Below, in pieces: positions 8,235-16,662 of a stretch of DNA of 64,000 bases (the stretch's first letter is position 1; each line of letters opens with the position of its first letter). This DNA is from Candidatus Amarolinea dominans (lineage in GTDB: Bacteria; Chloroflexota; Anaerolineae; SSC4; Amarolineaceae), in NCBI GenBank assembly GCA_016719785.1, contig JADJYJ010000029.1, positions 62,001 through 126,000 on the forward strand, in the 5' to 3' direction. The notes beneath the pieces were generated by a model. It did not search any database. It was given only the letters and a program-made list of their open reading frames with translations, and was not told the origin of the DNA. A program made the position numbers and the translations under genes.

Positions 8235-8816
8235 ATGTCACGTTGGCTATTACTCGTTTCCACAGCCTGGGTGTTGTTTGCCCTGCTGGTTCCCCCCTGG
8301 CTCGTGGTCGAACCAGTGGCGTTGCCGCCGTTGCTGCAAGGAACGGTCGGCGCGCTGCTGACCGCCGCTCGCACCCTGGCGCCCGCGCCGGTTCCTCAGA
8401 TTGCGGATTGGTTGCAGACGGTGACCGCCCCTTCTGCAACCGATTTGCTTTCCTTTCCGTTTCTGGGCGCCTGGGTACGCTGGTTGATCATGCTGGCGCT
8501 GGCCGTTGCGGGGTCTTGTTTTCTACTGACTGCGGCCAGCCCATTCGTTCGATCCGACTCGCTGCGCCTGGTGGCCGGTTGGGCCGGCGCGGCCGGAGGC
8601 GGGCTGCTGCTGGCCCTGTTGCTCGTCAGCGCCCCCTCTGTTCAACGCCTGGGGCTTGGCGCCGGTTCATTCGGCGGATTACTGACATCCGTGCTCGGCG
8701 TCCATCTGGCCTGGGGCTTCTGGGGCGCGGTGCTTGGTTTTGCCATCACGACAGCAGCGGGTATTGCCGTCCTGAACGAGCCCACCAACGCTCGCCAGCC
8801 AGTCCGTCGTTATTGA
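8235..8816 (+). CDS. Multi-pass membrane protein
   Basis: A 193-residue hydrophobic protein with about four transmembrane segments (near residues 4-25, 82-104, 118-138 and 153-176) and a short basic C-terminus. ATG follows GAGGAC. A longer open frame over 8201-8944 is a shadow in a different frame with Arg/Gly-rich translation. After its TGA the same frame continues into a stretch resembling the C-terminus of the 448-residue membrane protein at 12.4-13.7 kb. No family recognised. Confidence 0.7.
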   Translation: MSRWLLLVSTAWVLFALLVPPWLVVEPVALPPLLQGTVGALLTAARTLAPAPVPQIADWLQTVTAPSATDLLSFPFLGAWVRWLIMLALAVAGSCFLLTAASPFVRSDSLRLVAGWAGAAGGGLLLALLLVSAPSVQRLGLGAGSFGGLLTSVLGVHLAWGFWGAVLGFAITTAAGIAVLNEPTNARQPVRRY

Positions 8817-8921
8817 GGACGACATGGCGCATTGTCATTCGATCAGGCTGTTGGCGGCGCCATGGCCCTGGTAATTCCAGCTATTCTGTTTGTTATCTAC
8901 GAATCGCAACCAAAACGGCAT

Positions 8922-11327
8922 ATGAACAACTCACTGCTCAATAGATCGCGCTTGCTGGCGGGTCGAACGACGCTCGTTGTTGGCGTCATTGTTTGTGTCG
9001 TTCGTATCATGCTATCCCATGGGCTTCCTAACGTCTCCGCCCAGTCCGCTGACCCCCTGGTCATCCTTAGCCCAGGTCACGGTTGGGCAGCCAGCGTCGG
9101 TGGGCCGATTGACAGCGGTGCGGTACGCAGGGACTTGATCGAAAAAGACATCAACCTTGACGTTGCGCACCTCACCCGCGCCCGCCTGGCTCGCTGTCCG
9201 GTTACTGTGCTGTTGACGCGTACTGGCGATGACTCTGCTCACACTCTCGAAGACGTTGACGAGATCGTGAACTTCTACCGGCCGGCGCTGGGCGTGTCAA
9301 TTCATAGTAACGCCAGCGGCGACCCTGCGATTAGCGGTACCGAGGCCTGGTACACGGTCAACGGCGTCAGTGGTAACGACGCACAGAGTCAGCAATTGGC
9401 CAATCTGCTGGCCAGCCAGGTTGCCGCCGACCTGGCGCTCACTAATCATGGCAGCAAACCGGAAACAGCCAACCGTCACGGTGGGCTGTACATCCACTGG
9501 TGGCAGGCGCCGTCAGCGCTCGTCGAGCTGGCCTACATGGACGGCGACGGCAATCTCCTGCGCCATCGGCGCGCCGATTTTGCCGCAGCTATCGCCCGGG
9601 CCATCCTGGCATTCTTGAACGTACCGGTCAATTGCCTCGATAGCCCCCTACCAGGCGCTCCGGGTGCAGCCATCCCGCAGAAGACCCGCATTGATGGCTT
9701 CGGCATCATGTCGCCGCATATTCAACTGGGGACGCAGGGCCTCACAACCGCAATCGATGCCCAGCAACGAATGGGGATTCATTGGGCGCGTGAAGAGATT
9801 CCCTGGGAATTGGTGGAACCGGAGGAACAAGCCTTTCGCTGGCAATACCATTACAGCCCTGACATTGATCACGACTTCGATCGGCTTCTCAGCGAACTGG
9901 CAGCACGAAACATCGAGATGGTCGCCCTGCTTGACTATGGGCCGCGTTATCTGAGCGGCAATCCTGCGCATGGCTATCGGGTCAACCCCAGCGAGTTACT
10001 CACCCACTGGCAAACCTACGTACAAACCGTGGTCAATCGCTTTGGTGATCGTATTGACTATTGGGAAATCGAGAATGAAATGAACAGCCGTGATTTTTGG
10101 GGTAAGGTGGTCATCGAAACGGCTGATTCCAGCAGTCGCGATGGCCCAGCCGAACCGGATGCCATCCTTTACGCCCACATGTTGCGCATCGCCCACGACA
10201 TCATTAAGCAGCACGACCGTAACGATACAGTGATTCTGGGAGGCCTCGCTGGCTACTATGGTGATCTGGCCGATTGCGCCAGGAACTATCAGAAATACCT
10301 GATAGACCTGCACGAGGCCGGCGCCTGGGACACATTCGACGTTGTAGCGATTCATCCCTACCACAACAGCCCCGATTCGAACGGTTTTGCCCCTGACGCA
10401 TTCATTGAACGCGGCCTGCACTACAATCTGTTTACCAAAACGTGCGCAACCACGACAACACCCTTGAGTGTGTTGACCGAGGTGCGGGGTGTGCTCGATC
10501 TTACCAATCGCTTGAGACCCAAACCACTTTGGATCACCGAGATCGGCTGGAACCGTGACTGGCTCAATCATTGGGCCACTGTTCACAGTACGACAGCCGA
10601 TGTGATCGAGGCTGCCTATGTTGCTCGTACGTACGTGCCCCTTCTGTCTGAAGCTGGCGTGGAAAAGGTGTTTTGGTTTACTCAAACCAATGCCCAAGAT
10701 CACAGCTTCGACCTGGGGCCATCCGGACAACGAACCCTTGGCAACCTGTCTGCCCTGCTCGCGAATAGCCAACCCCTGGGCCAAGTGCAAGGTCAAGACG
10801 ATCTTGGCCGTCCTAACGACGATGACGTCTACGAGTATCGTTTCTCTAGAGATGGCCGACAGACTGCGGTGCTTTGGAAAGCGCGTGGCGGCATGACCAC
10901 CCGTAACATCACCGTTAGCAACCTGAGCGCAGATACGGCCTATCTCTATGCTGTTGATGCGCTGGATCTATCACCCAGCGCCGGTCGGCTACTGACAGTG
11001 ACCAACAGCTCAGTGATTGTTCCGCTCAACGAGCGGCCAGTTTTTTTGATCTTTGAACCGCGCAGCGGTTGGCAGGCATTTTGGCATGACTTACAGGCAC
11101 GTATTGAGAACTGGTGGCAAAGCCAGCAGGCGAAAATCACCTACTGGTGGGAGGACCAACGCACTACAATCGAACGGCAGATTGCACAGTGGCTGAATGA
11201 TCTGCAGCGCCAAATTGATGAGATGATACAAAAACAGATCGAGGAGACACTCAATCAACTGTGTGGCATGGCATTCATGCTGCTCGGCGGATCGGCTTTT
11301 GTAGTCTGGCGGTATCGCCCACGCTAG
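8922..11327 (+). CDS. N-acetylmuramoyl-L-alanine amidase fused to a glycoside-hydrolase-like domain
   Basis: About 801 residues from ATG 8922, chosen because a signal-anchor-like segment follows (hydrophobic TTLVVGVIVCVVRIML); an in-frame TTG at 8832 would add 30 residues. Residues about 45-225 are an Amidase_3 domain with SPGHG, a following zinc-ligand Glu (LIEKDIN), SIHSNAS and the catalytic-region VELAYMDG. Residues about 250-600 resemble clan A TIM-barrel glycosidases such as GH39: WEIENEMN carries the likely acid/base Glu and LWITEIGWN the likely nucleophile. The C-terminus has a Trp/Gln-rich helix and a final hydrophobic segment, so the protein may be anchored at both ends. It may open peptidoglycan to seat an envelope complex. 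Amidase is well supported; the sugar substrate is unknown. Confidence 0.8.
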   Translation: MNNSLLNRSRLLAGRTTLVVGVIVCVVRIMLSHGLPNVSAQSADPLVILSPGHGWAASVGGPIDSGAVRRDLIEKDINLDVAHLTRARLARCPVTVLLTRTGDDSAHTLEDVDEIVNFYRPALGVSIHSNASGDPAISGTEAWYTVNGVSGNDAQSQQLANLLASQVAADLALTNHGSKPETANRHGGLYIHWWQAPSALVELAYMDGDGNLLRHRRADFAAAIARAILAFLNVPVNCLDSPLPGAPGAAIPQKTRIDGFGIMSPHIQLGTQGLTTAIDAQQRMGIHWAREEIPWELVEPEEQAFRWQYHYSPDIDHDFDRLLSELAARNIEMVALLDYGPRYLSGNPAHGYRVNPSELLTHWQTYVQTVVNRFGDRIDYWEIENEMNSRDFWGKVVIETADSSSRDGPAEPDAILYAHMLRIAHDIIKQHDRNDTVILGGLAGYYGDLADCARNYQKYLIDLHEAGAWDTFDVVAIHPYHNSPDSNGFAPDAFIERGLHYNLFTKTCATTTTPLSVLTEVRGVLDLTNRLRPKPLWITEIGWNRDWLNHWATVHSTTADVIEAAYVARTYVPLLSEAGVEKVFWFTQTNAQDHSFDLGPSGQRTLGNLSALLANSQPLGQVQGQDDLGRPNDDDVYEYRFSRDGRQTAVLWKARGGMTTRNITVSNLSADTAYLYAVDALDLSPSAGRLLTVTNSSVIVPLNERPVFLIFEPRSGWQAFWHDLQARIENWWQSQQAKITYWWEDQRTTIERQIAQWLNDLQRQIDEMIQKQIEETLNQLCGMAFMLLGGSAFVVWRYRPR

Positions 11328-11396
11328 AGTGTCTATGAGAGTTCTTCATGTTTTTACGAATGTCACAATCGAGAGTGTAAACTCCAGGAGAAGATC

Positions 11397-12422
11397 TTGA
11401 AGGGAAATAGCCCGCGTTGCGCTTACTGCGGAAAGCCAGTTATCGGCGACTACACGACAGCCCTGGGGAAAGCCTGGCACCCCTCGCACTTCATTTGCGC
11501 TCAGTGCCGTCAACCCTTCGATGGAGGCAGTTTTTATGAACGCAATGGTAAGGCGTACTGCAAACGGGACTTCGATGAGTTGTTCGGTCGGCGCTGCGCC
11601 TCTGGTGAGCTGCTTGGCCAGAACCGATACTTCGAGAAGGATGACAAGGTCTACTGCGAAACCCACTACTGGCAGAAGTTCGGCAAGCGTTGCGCGATCG
11701 GCGGTGAAATTCTCAAGGGCGCGTATCAGATCAACGCCTGGGGCGACACCTATTGCGCCGAACACTCGGCCGGCCTGGCAGAGTGCTACAGTTGTCATCG
11801 GTTCATTTGTGAGCGTCTGACCCGCGGCGGCGTGCGCTACGATGATGGGCACTCCATCTGTAATCGTTGTCGCCAGACTGCCATTGACACGGCGGCGCAA
11901 GGGCAGCCGGCGCTCATGCAGGTGCGCAGGGCGTTGGCTCGACTCGGCCTGGAGATTGGCCCGGCCGAGACGCCGTTGCGTTTGGTGGATCAGCAGGAGT
12001 TGAACCGGCGCTCCACCAAGTCGTACAGCAAACAGCCAACCGGCATGGCCTGCCACCATACCCTCACGCGCAACGGACAGATTGTCGAACGCCAGGTGGA
12101 GGCCATCCTGATTCTGTCCGGCCTGCCCCGCGAGCATTTTACCGCGGTGGCCGCGCACGAGTTGATGCATATCTACCTCTTCATGAATGCCTTCCCCGAT
12201 CTGGAACCGGTGGTCGAAGAAGGCCTCTGTGAACTGGCCGAGTATCTGTGGCTCAAGCAGCAGAACACGCCAGAAGCCGCGTATCGGTTGGCGCTGATGG
12301 ACAAGAACGAAAATCCCGTCTATGGCCAGGGGTTTCAGCTCGCACGGCGCAGCCTTGAGAAAATGCATCTTCTGCCCATGCTTGACTATGTGCGGAAATG
12401 GAGCAGGTTTCCAACTATATGA
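11397..12422 (+). CDS. LIM-domain protein with DA1-like zinc peptidase domain
   Basis: A 341-residue protein starting at TTG, supported by AGGAG at 11386-11390 with a 6-base spacer. Residues 7-65 form a LIM-type double zinc finger (CxxC, WHxxHF, CxxC, then AYCKRDF); further Cys/His pairs run to about residue 160 (YCETHY, YCAEHS, CYSCH, CNRC). Residues about 175-335 match the DA1-like peptidase family: HELMH near residue 254 is the HExxH zinc site and VEEGLCELAEYLWL supplies the downstream Glu, close to the plant DA1 pattern. Plant DA1 is a ubiquitin-activated growth-control peptidase; bacterial relatives are uncharacterised to my knowledge. No signal peptide, so probably cytoplasmic. Confidence 0.85.
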   Translation: MKGNSPRCAYCGKPVIGDYTTALGKAWHPSHFICAQCRQPFDGGSFYERNGKAYCKRDFDELFGRRCASGELLGQNRYFEKDDKVYCETHYWQKFGKRCAIGGEILKGAYQINAWGDTYCAEHSAGLAECYSCHRFICERLTRGGVRYDDGHSICNRCRQTAIDTAAQGQPALMQVRRALARLGLEIGPAETPLRLVDQQELNRRSTKSYSKQPTGMACHHTLTRNGQIVERQVEAILILSGLPREHFTAVAAHELMHIYLFMNAFPDLEPVVEEGLCELAEYLWLKQQNTPEAAYRLALMDKNENPVYGQGFQLARRSLEKMHLLPMLDYVRKWSRFPTI

Positions 12423-13744
12423 AACGTCCAAATATCTCGGTGCTCCTCTTGGATGTCACTTTTGGGATCGTTTTTGCCTTTTTCAACTTCGATGGCTTTC
12501 TGCGCTACGCGGCTCACCATTGGCTCTCATCATCGTGGCTGGCCGAAACGATTGTGCGAATCTCATGGTGGCCGCAGCGTTTCCTGGCCAGCCTAAACGC
12601 TTCGCACTTGTCGCTGTTTCATGATCTCCTGGTGTTGTGTTTTTATGGCGTATGGGTCTGCCTGGGATTCATTGCCCTGCTTTCGCTGATCCGTCTCAAC
12701 CTGCGGATCACCTTCAGCGGTTTGTTGGGCCTGACGACCGGCGCTGCGAGCATCGGAATTCTGGCGTGGCTCGGCGTGTTGCTCGTGGTTCTCGGGGGCG
12801 TTCTGATGGCCGTGCTGCGCTTTCTGCTGCGTATTTGGAACTTCCTCGTTGGCATCCTGGGCGCAGTGTGGACGTTTATCGTACGCATCCTCACGGCCAT
12901 TTGGGGTTTCCTGCTGCCGATCATCAATTTCTTATTGCCAATCCTGCTGATTGTTGCTGTGATTGCGCTCGTCGTGTGGGGGATGATTGTCCTGGTGCGC
13001 CGTTTCGGCTATGGCGGTGTCGTGATTGCGTTGCTGGCTGCGATTGCCGGGTATTTCCTGCGCGATATCTTACTCGTGCTTGGGCAATGGTTATGGTCTG
13101 CACTCCTCTTCGTGCTGGGTATTTTTGGTAGCATCTTGAATTGGCTGGGTTGGCTGATCGGCACCATTGTTGGCTGGATTTTCCATGTGCTGATTCCCAA
13201 AATACTGATCCCCGTGGGTTTCGTGCTCCTGATTGTCGGCGCTGTTCTCATCGTCGTCGGCACGTTAGGCTCCATGCTTCTGGATCAATTCCGCGCGGCG
13301 TGGCATAGCGGCACCGGACAAAAAGGCATCTTGCTGGGCGCCTTTTCCGTCGGCTTATCCCTGGCCCTGATCTTATGGGTATGCTTAGGGTCTGGTGAAG
13401 CATCCAGGTCCGTTGACCAGGCCTGGTCTGAGACATCCCTCGTGGCCAACAGCATTTCCCCGATGCACATTTTTGCCGGCATACTGCCTGTCGCGGTACG
13501 CAATGCCTCTATCGCGATGTTCGGTGGTAATAGCGCACCCAACTTCGATGCCATGATTTTGGCTCTTATCTTGCCGATCAGCTACTTCGGCGTGCTGCGA
13601 GGACTGACGATGCGCACCACCGATGAGTTCAGAGCATCGTTCATCCATCAGGATGTGCTCGTAGTGGGCGGCGCATTGGCCCTGGCTATCCCGGCGATCT
13701 TACTCGTCATGTTCGCTGCTTCGGTGCCCCGCGAGGAATCATGA
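12419..13744 (+). CDS. Large multi-pass membrane protein
   Basis: About 441 residues from ATG 12419, which overlaps the upstream stop as ATGA and suggests coupling; ATG 12398 is an alternative adding 7 residues. The protein has roughly ten hydrophobic segments, with a central run of short, near-repetitive amphipathic or membrane helices rich in Ile, Leu, Trp and Val (for example LRIWNFLVGILGAVWTFIVRIL). The last segment, GGALALAIPAILLVM, has a look-alike at 8856-8900. No family recognised. It could be the membrane channel part of the neighbouring system, but only position supports that. Confidence 0.7.
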   Translation: MKRPNISVLLLDVTFGIVFAFFNFDGFLRYAAHHWLSSSWLAETIVRISWWPQRFLASLNASHLSLFHDLLVLCFYGVWVCLGFIALLSLIRLNLRITFSGLLGLTTGAASIGILAWLGVLLVVLGGVLMAVLRFLLRIWNFLVGILGAVWTFIVRILTAIWGFLLPIINFLLPILLIVAVIALVVWGMIVLVRRFGYGGVVIALLAAIAGYFLRDILLVLGQWLWSALLFVLGIFGSILNWLGWLIGTIVGWIFHVLIPKILIPVGFVLLIVGAVLIVVGTLGSMLLDQFRAAWHSGTGQKGILLGAFSVGLSLALILWVCLGSGEASRSVDQAWSETSLVANSISPMHIFAGILPVAVRNASIAMFGGNSAPNFDAMILALILPISYFGVLRGLTMRTTDEFRASFIHQDVLVVGGALALAIPAILLVMFAASVPREES

Positions 13745-13757
13745 AAGGCAGACAACC

Positions 13758-14399
13758 GTGACTGACATTAACCTCACCATTGATACGACGATCAAGACGC
13801 TGGAAGCACTGCAGGCGGATGTCGGCCGCGTGCAAATGACTTTGCTTGACATCCTGACGGATGATGAGCACAATGGCTGGGATCAGATAGCGCAAAAATC
13901 GCTCATCAAGTTGGAAGCTGTCCAGCGTACGATTGGCGACGTCCAGGTTGATTTGCTGCAGCAGATGACCTTTGACGAGCGTCGGGCACAAAAGGAGATG
14001 CCTCCGGCGCACGAACCTTCGCCCGTGGACGGAGCTTGGCTTGATCCCCAGGCCTGGCTGACGGGGCGCGGTATCAAGCTGCGCACGGCCCGTCAACTAA
14101 GCCCCTCAGACGCGGCCGCTGACCGCATCGCACTTTACATGGGCGATCATTTCGCCACCGTGGCGCCTTTCTACCAAGCCCTCAAGCGTCGCGCCAGCGG
14201 AGGCTACAACAAGTGGCGTTGGTTCCCAGTACGCGATTTGCCCAAGAACACCTTTCACGCGATCTTTCAATTAGGGACGATGCTGCACAGCAGCGGCTTC
14301 TTGTCCACTTTCGAGTACCTGCGTCACCGGGAATCTATCCTTTTCGATCCGCAAGAAGACTGGACATGTGCAGAATTTCCTGACGGGGGGATGGCTTGA
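13758..14399 (+). CDS. Card1/DUF1887-like protein, 5' part (frame broken at 14385)
   Basis: A 213-residue frame from GTG 13758. Residues 1-80 are helical, then a compact region follows (WLTGRGIKLR, KRRASGGYNKWRWFPVRDLP). The frame reads FPDGGMA-stop at a run of six G (14385-14390). Removing one G gives PDGGWLERY, which joins smoothly to the nuclease part downstream and matches the GGWLExY signature of DUF1887/Card1-type nucleases. The usual N-terminal CARF ligand domain is not evident. Either an assembly error, a phase-variable tract or an inactivated gene. Confidence 0.65.
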   Translation: MTDINLTIDTTIKTLEALQADVGRVQMTLLDILTDDEHNGWDQIAQKSLIKLEAVQRTIGDVQVDLLQQMTFDERRAQKEMPPAHEPSPVDGAWLDPQAWLTGRGIKLRTARQLSPSDAAADRIALYMGDHFATVAPFYQALKRRASGGYNKWRWFPVRDLPKNTFHAIFQLGTMLHSSGFLSTFEYLRHRESILFDPQEDWTCAEFPDGGMA

Positions 14400-14769
14400 G
14401 CGGTATGTATTACAGGTAACGCGCCAGGTGGTTGAAAAGCGTACTGGGGCTTGGCACTATGAGCAGGCCTTGTCGTGCGCCCATCTGACCTTGCCGGATC
14501 AGAGCGAGGCTGAATTCGACATGCTACTCGGAACCGCCGACAAAGTGTTTTGGGTCGAGTGCAAGACCGGCGACTGGCAATCGTATGTCAAACACTTTCG
14601 AACGATCAATGCCCAGTTCCTCCACCTGCCTCCGACCCAAGCCGTACTCGTGTTGTTGGGCGAAGTTGATGAAATTGACAAGGCAAGCAACGGTGAACTA
14701 ACATCCATGACAGTCCTGGACATGCTGGAATTTGGCGACTGGCTTAATCGTGCCATCATGACGGCTTGA
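14368..14769 (+). CDS. Card1/DUF1887-like PD-(D/E)XK nuclease, 3' part
   Basis: A 133-residue frame offset by +1 from the upstream part. It begins GGWLERYVLQ and carries a PD-(D/E)XK core: EAEFDMLLG supplies the Asp and VFWVECKTGDW the ExK pair, followed by a helix and a strand. In Card1 and related proteins this domain cuts DNA or RNA when a cyclic oligoadenylate binds the CARF domain. Here no CRISPR locus is visible. It could be translated alone from GTG 14368 only by internal initiation; a single protein with the upstream frame is more likely. Confidence 0.65.
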   Translation: MQNFLTGGWLERYVLQVTRQVVEKRTGAWHYEQALSCAHLTLPDQSEAEFDMLLGTADKVFWVECKTGDWQSYVKHFRTINAQFLHLPPTQAVLVLLGEVDEIDKASNGELTSMTVLDMLEFGDWLNRAIMTA

Positions 14770-14803
14770 AAGCACGGATCCCCCTGCGTGACTGGAGTAC
14801 ACT

Positions 14804-15589
14804 ATGACACAACCTTTGCCCCCACTTCTTGTTGATCGTTGCCACGCCGCGACGCGACGTATCCTCGCCAGTCGGGGTTGGCGGCTCCTGGACTTCGACG
14901 CCGTCGGAATAACCTGGGACGAATTCGGACAACGGGTCTGCCGTCGCGTCGCGGAATTGCTCACTCAGGGCAGCCGCCTGGCAGAGGACGAGCTTATCGA
15001 GCGTGCGGTCATTAATCAATACTGCATCGTTCTACACGATGCTCTCAAGACTGATGATACGTTGGTCATGACCCAGGCTTATCGTGAGATTTGGGCTTGG
15101 TTGCGCCCCATCGCTGAACGTAAGATCGGGCCGGAGCTGGCCGACGACCTCACCCAACAGGCGCTATTCAATATCTGGCACGCTTTTCGGAGCAAGCCGC
15201 AGCCCTTGACCGACCCGGGTGCCTTTCTACTCTGGAGCATTCGCATCCTGGAGCGTGAAATCGGGCAGTGGTACCGCCGACGCGCCAACCATGTAGAAAA
15301 TACCGTCAATCCCATCATTGAAGATGAAGATGAGGACGATGTTCGCTTCGCTGCCGAATTCCCTGCGCTAACTTACAGCGATTTTTGGGTTATCGTGCGA
15401 CGTTGCCTGTCGCGGCCAGATGAATTCGCCATCATCCTGGCCGTTTTTCGCGATGATGCCAGCATCAAGATCCTGGCCGATCAGATCGGCCGCACACCCA
15501 ATTGGGTATCGCTCAAGAAATTCAAGGCGCTGGAACGCCTGCGGGAGTGCGGCGAACTGGGCGCCTGGTTCGCTGGAGGTGCGGCATGA
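14804..15589 (+). CDS. ECF-type RNA polymerase sigma factor
   Basis: A 261-residue protein. After an N-terminal extension of about 90 residues, a sigma region 2-like helix set appears around 105-165 (LADDLTQQALFNIWHAF, then FLLWSIRILEREIGQWYRRR). A C-terminal helix-turn-helix like region 4 follows near 220-250 (ILADQIGRTPNWVSLKKFKALERL). Linker is acidic. The next gene begins in an ATGA overlap with its stop and has a zinc-finger motif, the usual arrangement of ECF sigma and anti-sigma. Probably controls part of this locus; its promoter target cannot be read here. Confidence 0.75.
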   Translation: MTQPLPPLLVDRCHAATRRILASRGWRLLDFDAVGITWDEFGQRVCRRVAELLTQGSRLAEDELIERAVINQYCIVLHDALKTDDTLVMTQAYREIWAWLRPIAERKIGPELADDLTQQALFNIWHAFRSKPQPLTDPGAFLLWSIRILEREIGQWYRRRANHVENTVNPIIEDEDEDDVRFAAEFPALTYSDFWVIVRRCLSRPDEFAIILAVFRDDASIKILADQIGRTPNWVSLKKFKALERLRECGELGAWFAGGAA

Positions 15590-15855
15590 AGCCAATCGGC
15601 ATCTCTACAACACCGCTGACTCATTTTGCCTGCCAACTGGTGCAGGATTGGCTGCCCACCTTTGTGGATGCAGAGTTGTGTGACATCGCCCATCAGGAAC
15701 GTTTCGCCGACCTGCGCGACCACCTGGCGACTTGCACAGCCTGCGCGGCTGACCACGCCGATTTGCTTGAAACCATGCTATGGCGCGAGAATCTGCCCTG
15801 GTCGAACCGACCGTTCGTTGATCACCCCTGCAGCCTGGGGAGGAATATCGTATGA
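15586..15855 (+). CDS. Short zinc-finger anti-sigma-like protein
   Basis: An 89-residue protein from the ATG that overlaps the sigma-factor stop (ATGA). Motif LRDHLATCTACAADHADL is the HxxxCxxC zinc-binding signature of ZAS anti-sigma factors. No transmembrane segment follows, so it would be a soluble anti-sigma. Its own stop overlaps the next ATG, so three genes appear translationally coupled. Confidence 0.7.
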   Translation: MKPIGISTTPLTHFACQLVQDWLPTFVDAELCDIAHQERFADLRDHLATCTACAADHADLLETMLWRENLPWSNRPFVDHPCSLGRNIV

Positions 15856-16616
15856 CCGCGCATCAGTCAGACAGTCAGCCCCATTCAGCCGGCGTCGAAC
15901 GCCTGCGCCGCGCGCTTACCGGCGACGGCGGCGGCCTGACCCATGACGAGGTTCTGGCCCAACTGCCCACCTATTGCGAGGCTGAGCGCCTGGGGTTGCC
16001 GGTTGCGCAACAGTACCCTGAGCTGACGGCTCACCTCAATACCTGCCCAAGTTGCGCCCAGGAGCTGGTAGCCCTGCAGGAGGCGATGTCATGGCAGGAG
16101 GCTGGGCCTATGCCTCTCCCCGCCGGCGCCGGTCAGCCTGACCTGTGGTTCTTGCAGCCCCGCGCCGACCGCCTGCGCCAGGCCGTGACGACCATGACCC
16201 AGGCGCTGGTCAAGACGCTGTTGTCGTCTGTACAGCAGCGACGCTTGAGATACCAGTTGGATCCGTTCTTTGATCGCGTGGCTGAACTCGGCGGACAGTT
16301 TCGCCTGGCGTCGGCTGCAGCTCCGCAGCCACTTGCCGTGGACGAAAGTGAGCCATCGCCTTCACGCGACCTCTTGATCGCCACGTACCTGGCCGCGGAA
16401 GCACTCAGCCGATCACTGCCCCCGGCGGCCTGGACCGCGCAGCCGCTGGAACGAACAACACTGGCCTTGATTCACCAAGAAGCGACACGGGCCGCCCAAA
16501 CGGTTGGGCTTGACGGAGATCAGGCTCACAGTTTTGTCGAACACTTTACGACATTGATCCTGCATGATGCCCGTTCCCTGGCCCGTTCGGCGCCCATCGA
16601 AAGGGTCGAAGCCTGA
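15852..16616 (+). CDS. Zinc-finger anti-sigma-like regulator
   Basis: A 254-residue protein starting in an ATGA overlap. Near residues 55-75 it repeats the zinc motif (LTAHLNTCPSCAQEL) seen in the 89-residue gene upstream. The remainder is helical, with no clear transmembrane helix. The tandem of one ECF-like sigma with two ZAS proteins is unusual. The C-terminal 120 residues might sense a ligand or partner, but no family was recognised. Confidence 0.65.
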   Translation: MTAHQSDSQPHSAGVERLRRALTGDGGGLTHDEVLAQLPTYCEAERLGLPVAQQYPELTAHLNTCPSCAQELVALQEAMSWQEAGPMPLPAGAGQPDLWFLQPRADRLRQAVTTMTQALVKTLLSSVQQRRLRYQLDPFFDRVAELGGQFRLASAAAPQPLAVDESEPSPSRDLLIATYLAAEALSRSLPPAAWTAQPLERTTLALIHQEATRAAQTVGLDGDQAHSFVEHFTTLILHDARSLARSAPIERVEA

Positions 16617-16662
16617 CAGGCGCCCGGCCTGGGCCGCCGGGTTTTACCTTCGGAGGTTGGGC

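Noticed and set aside
8201..8944. A 247-codon frame overlapping the 193-residue membrane protein
   Set aside because: Arg/Gly-rich composition typical of a shadow frame; the other frame has membrane helices and a proper start.
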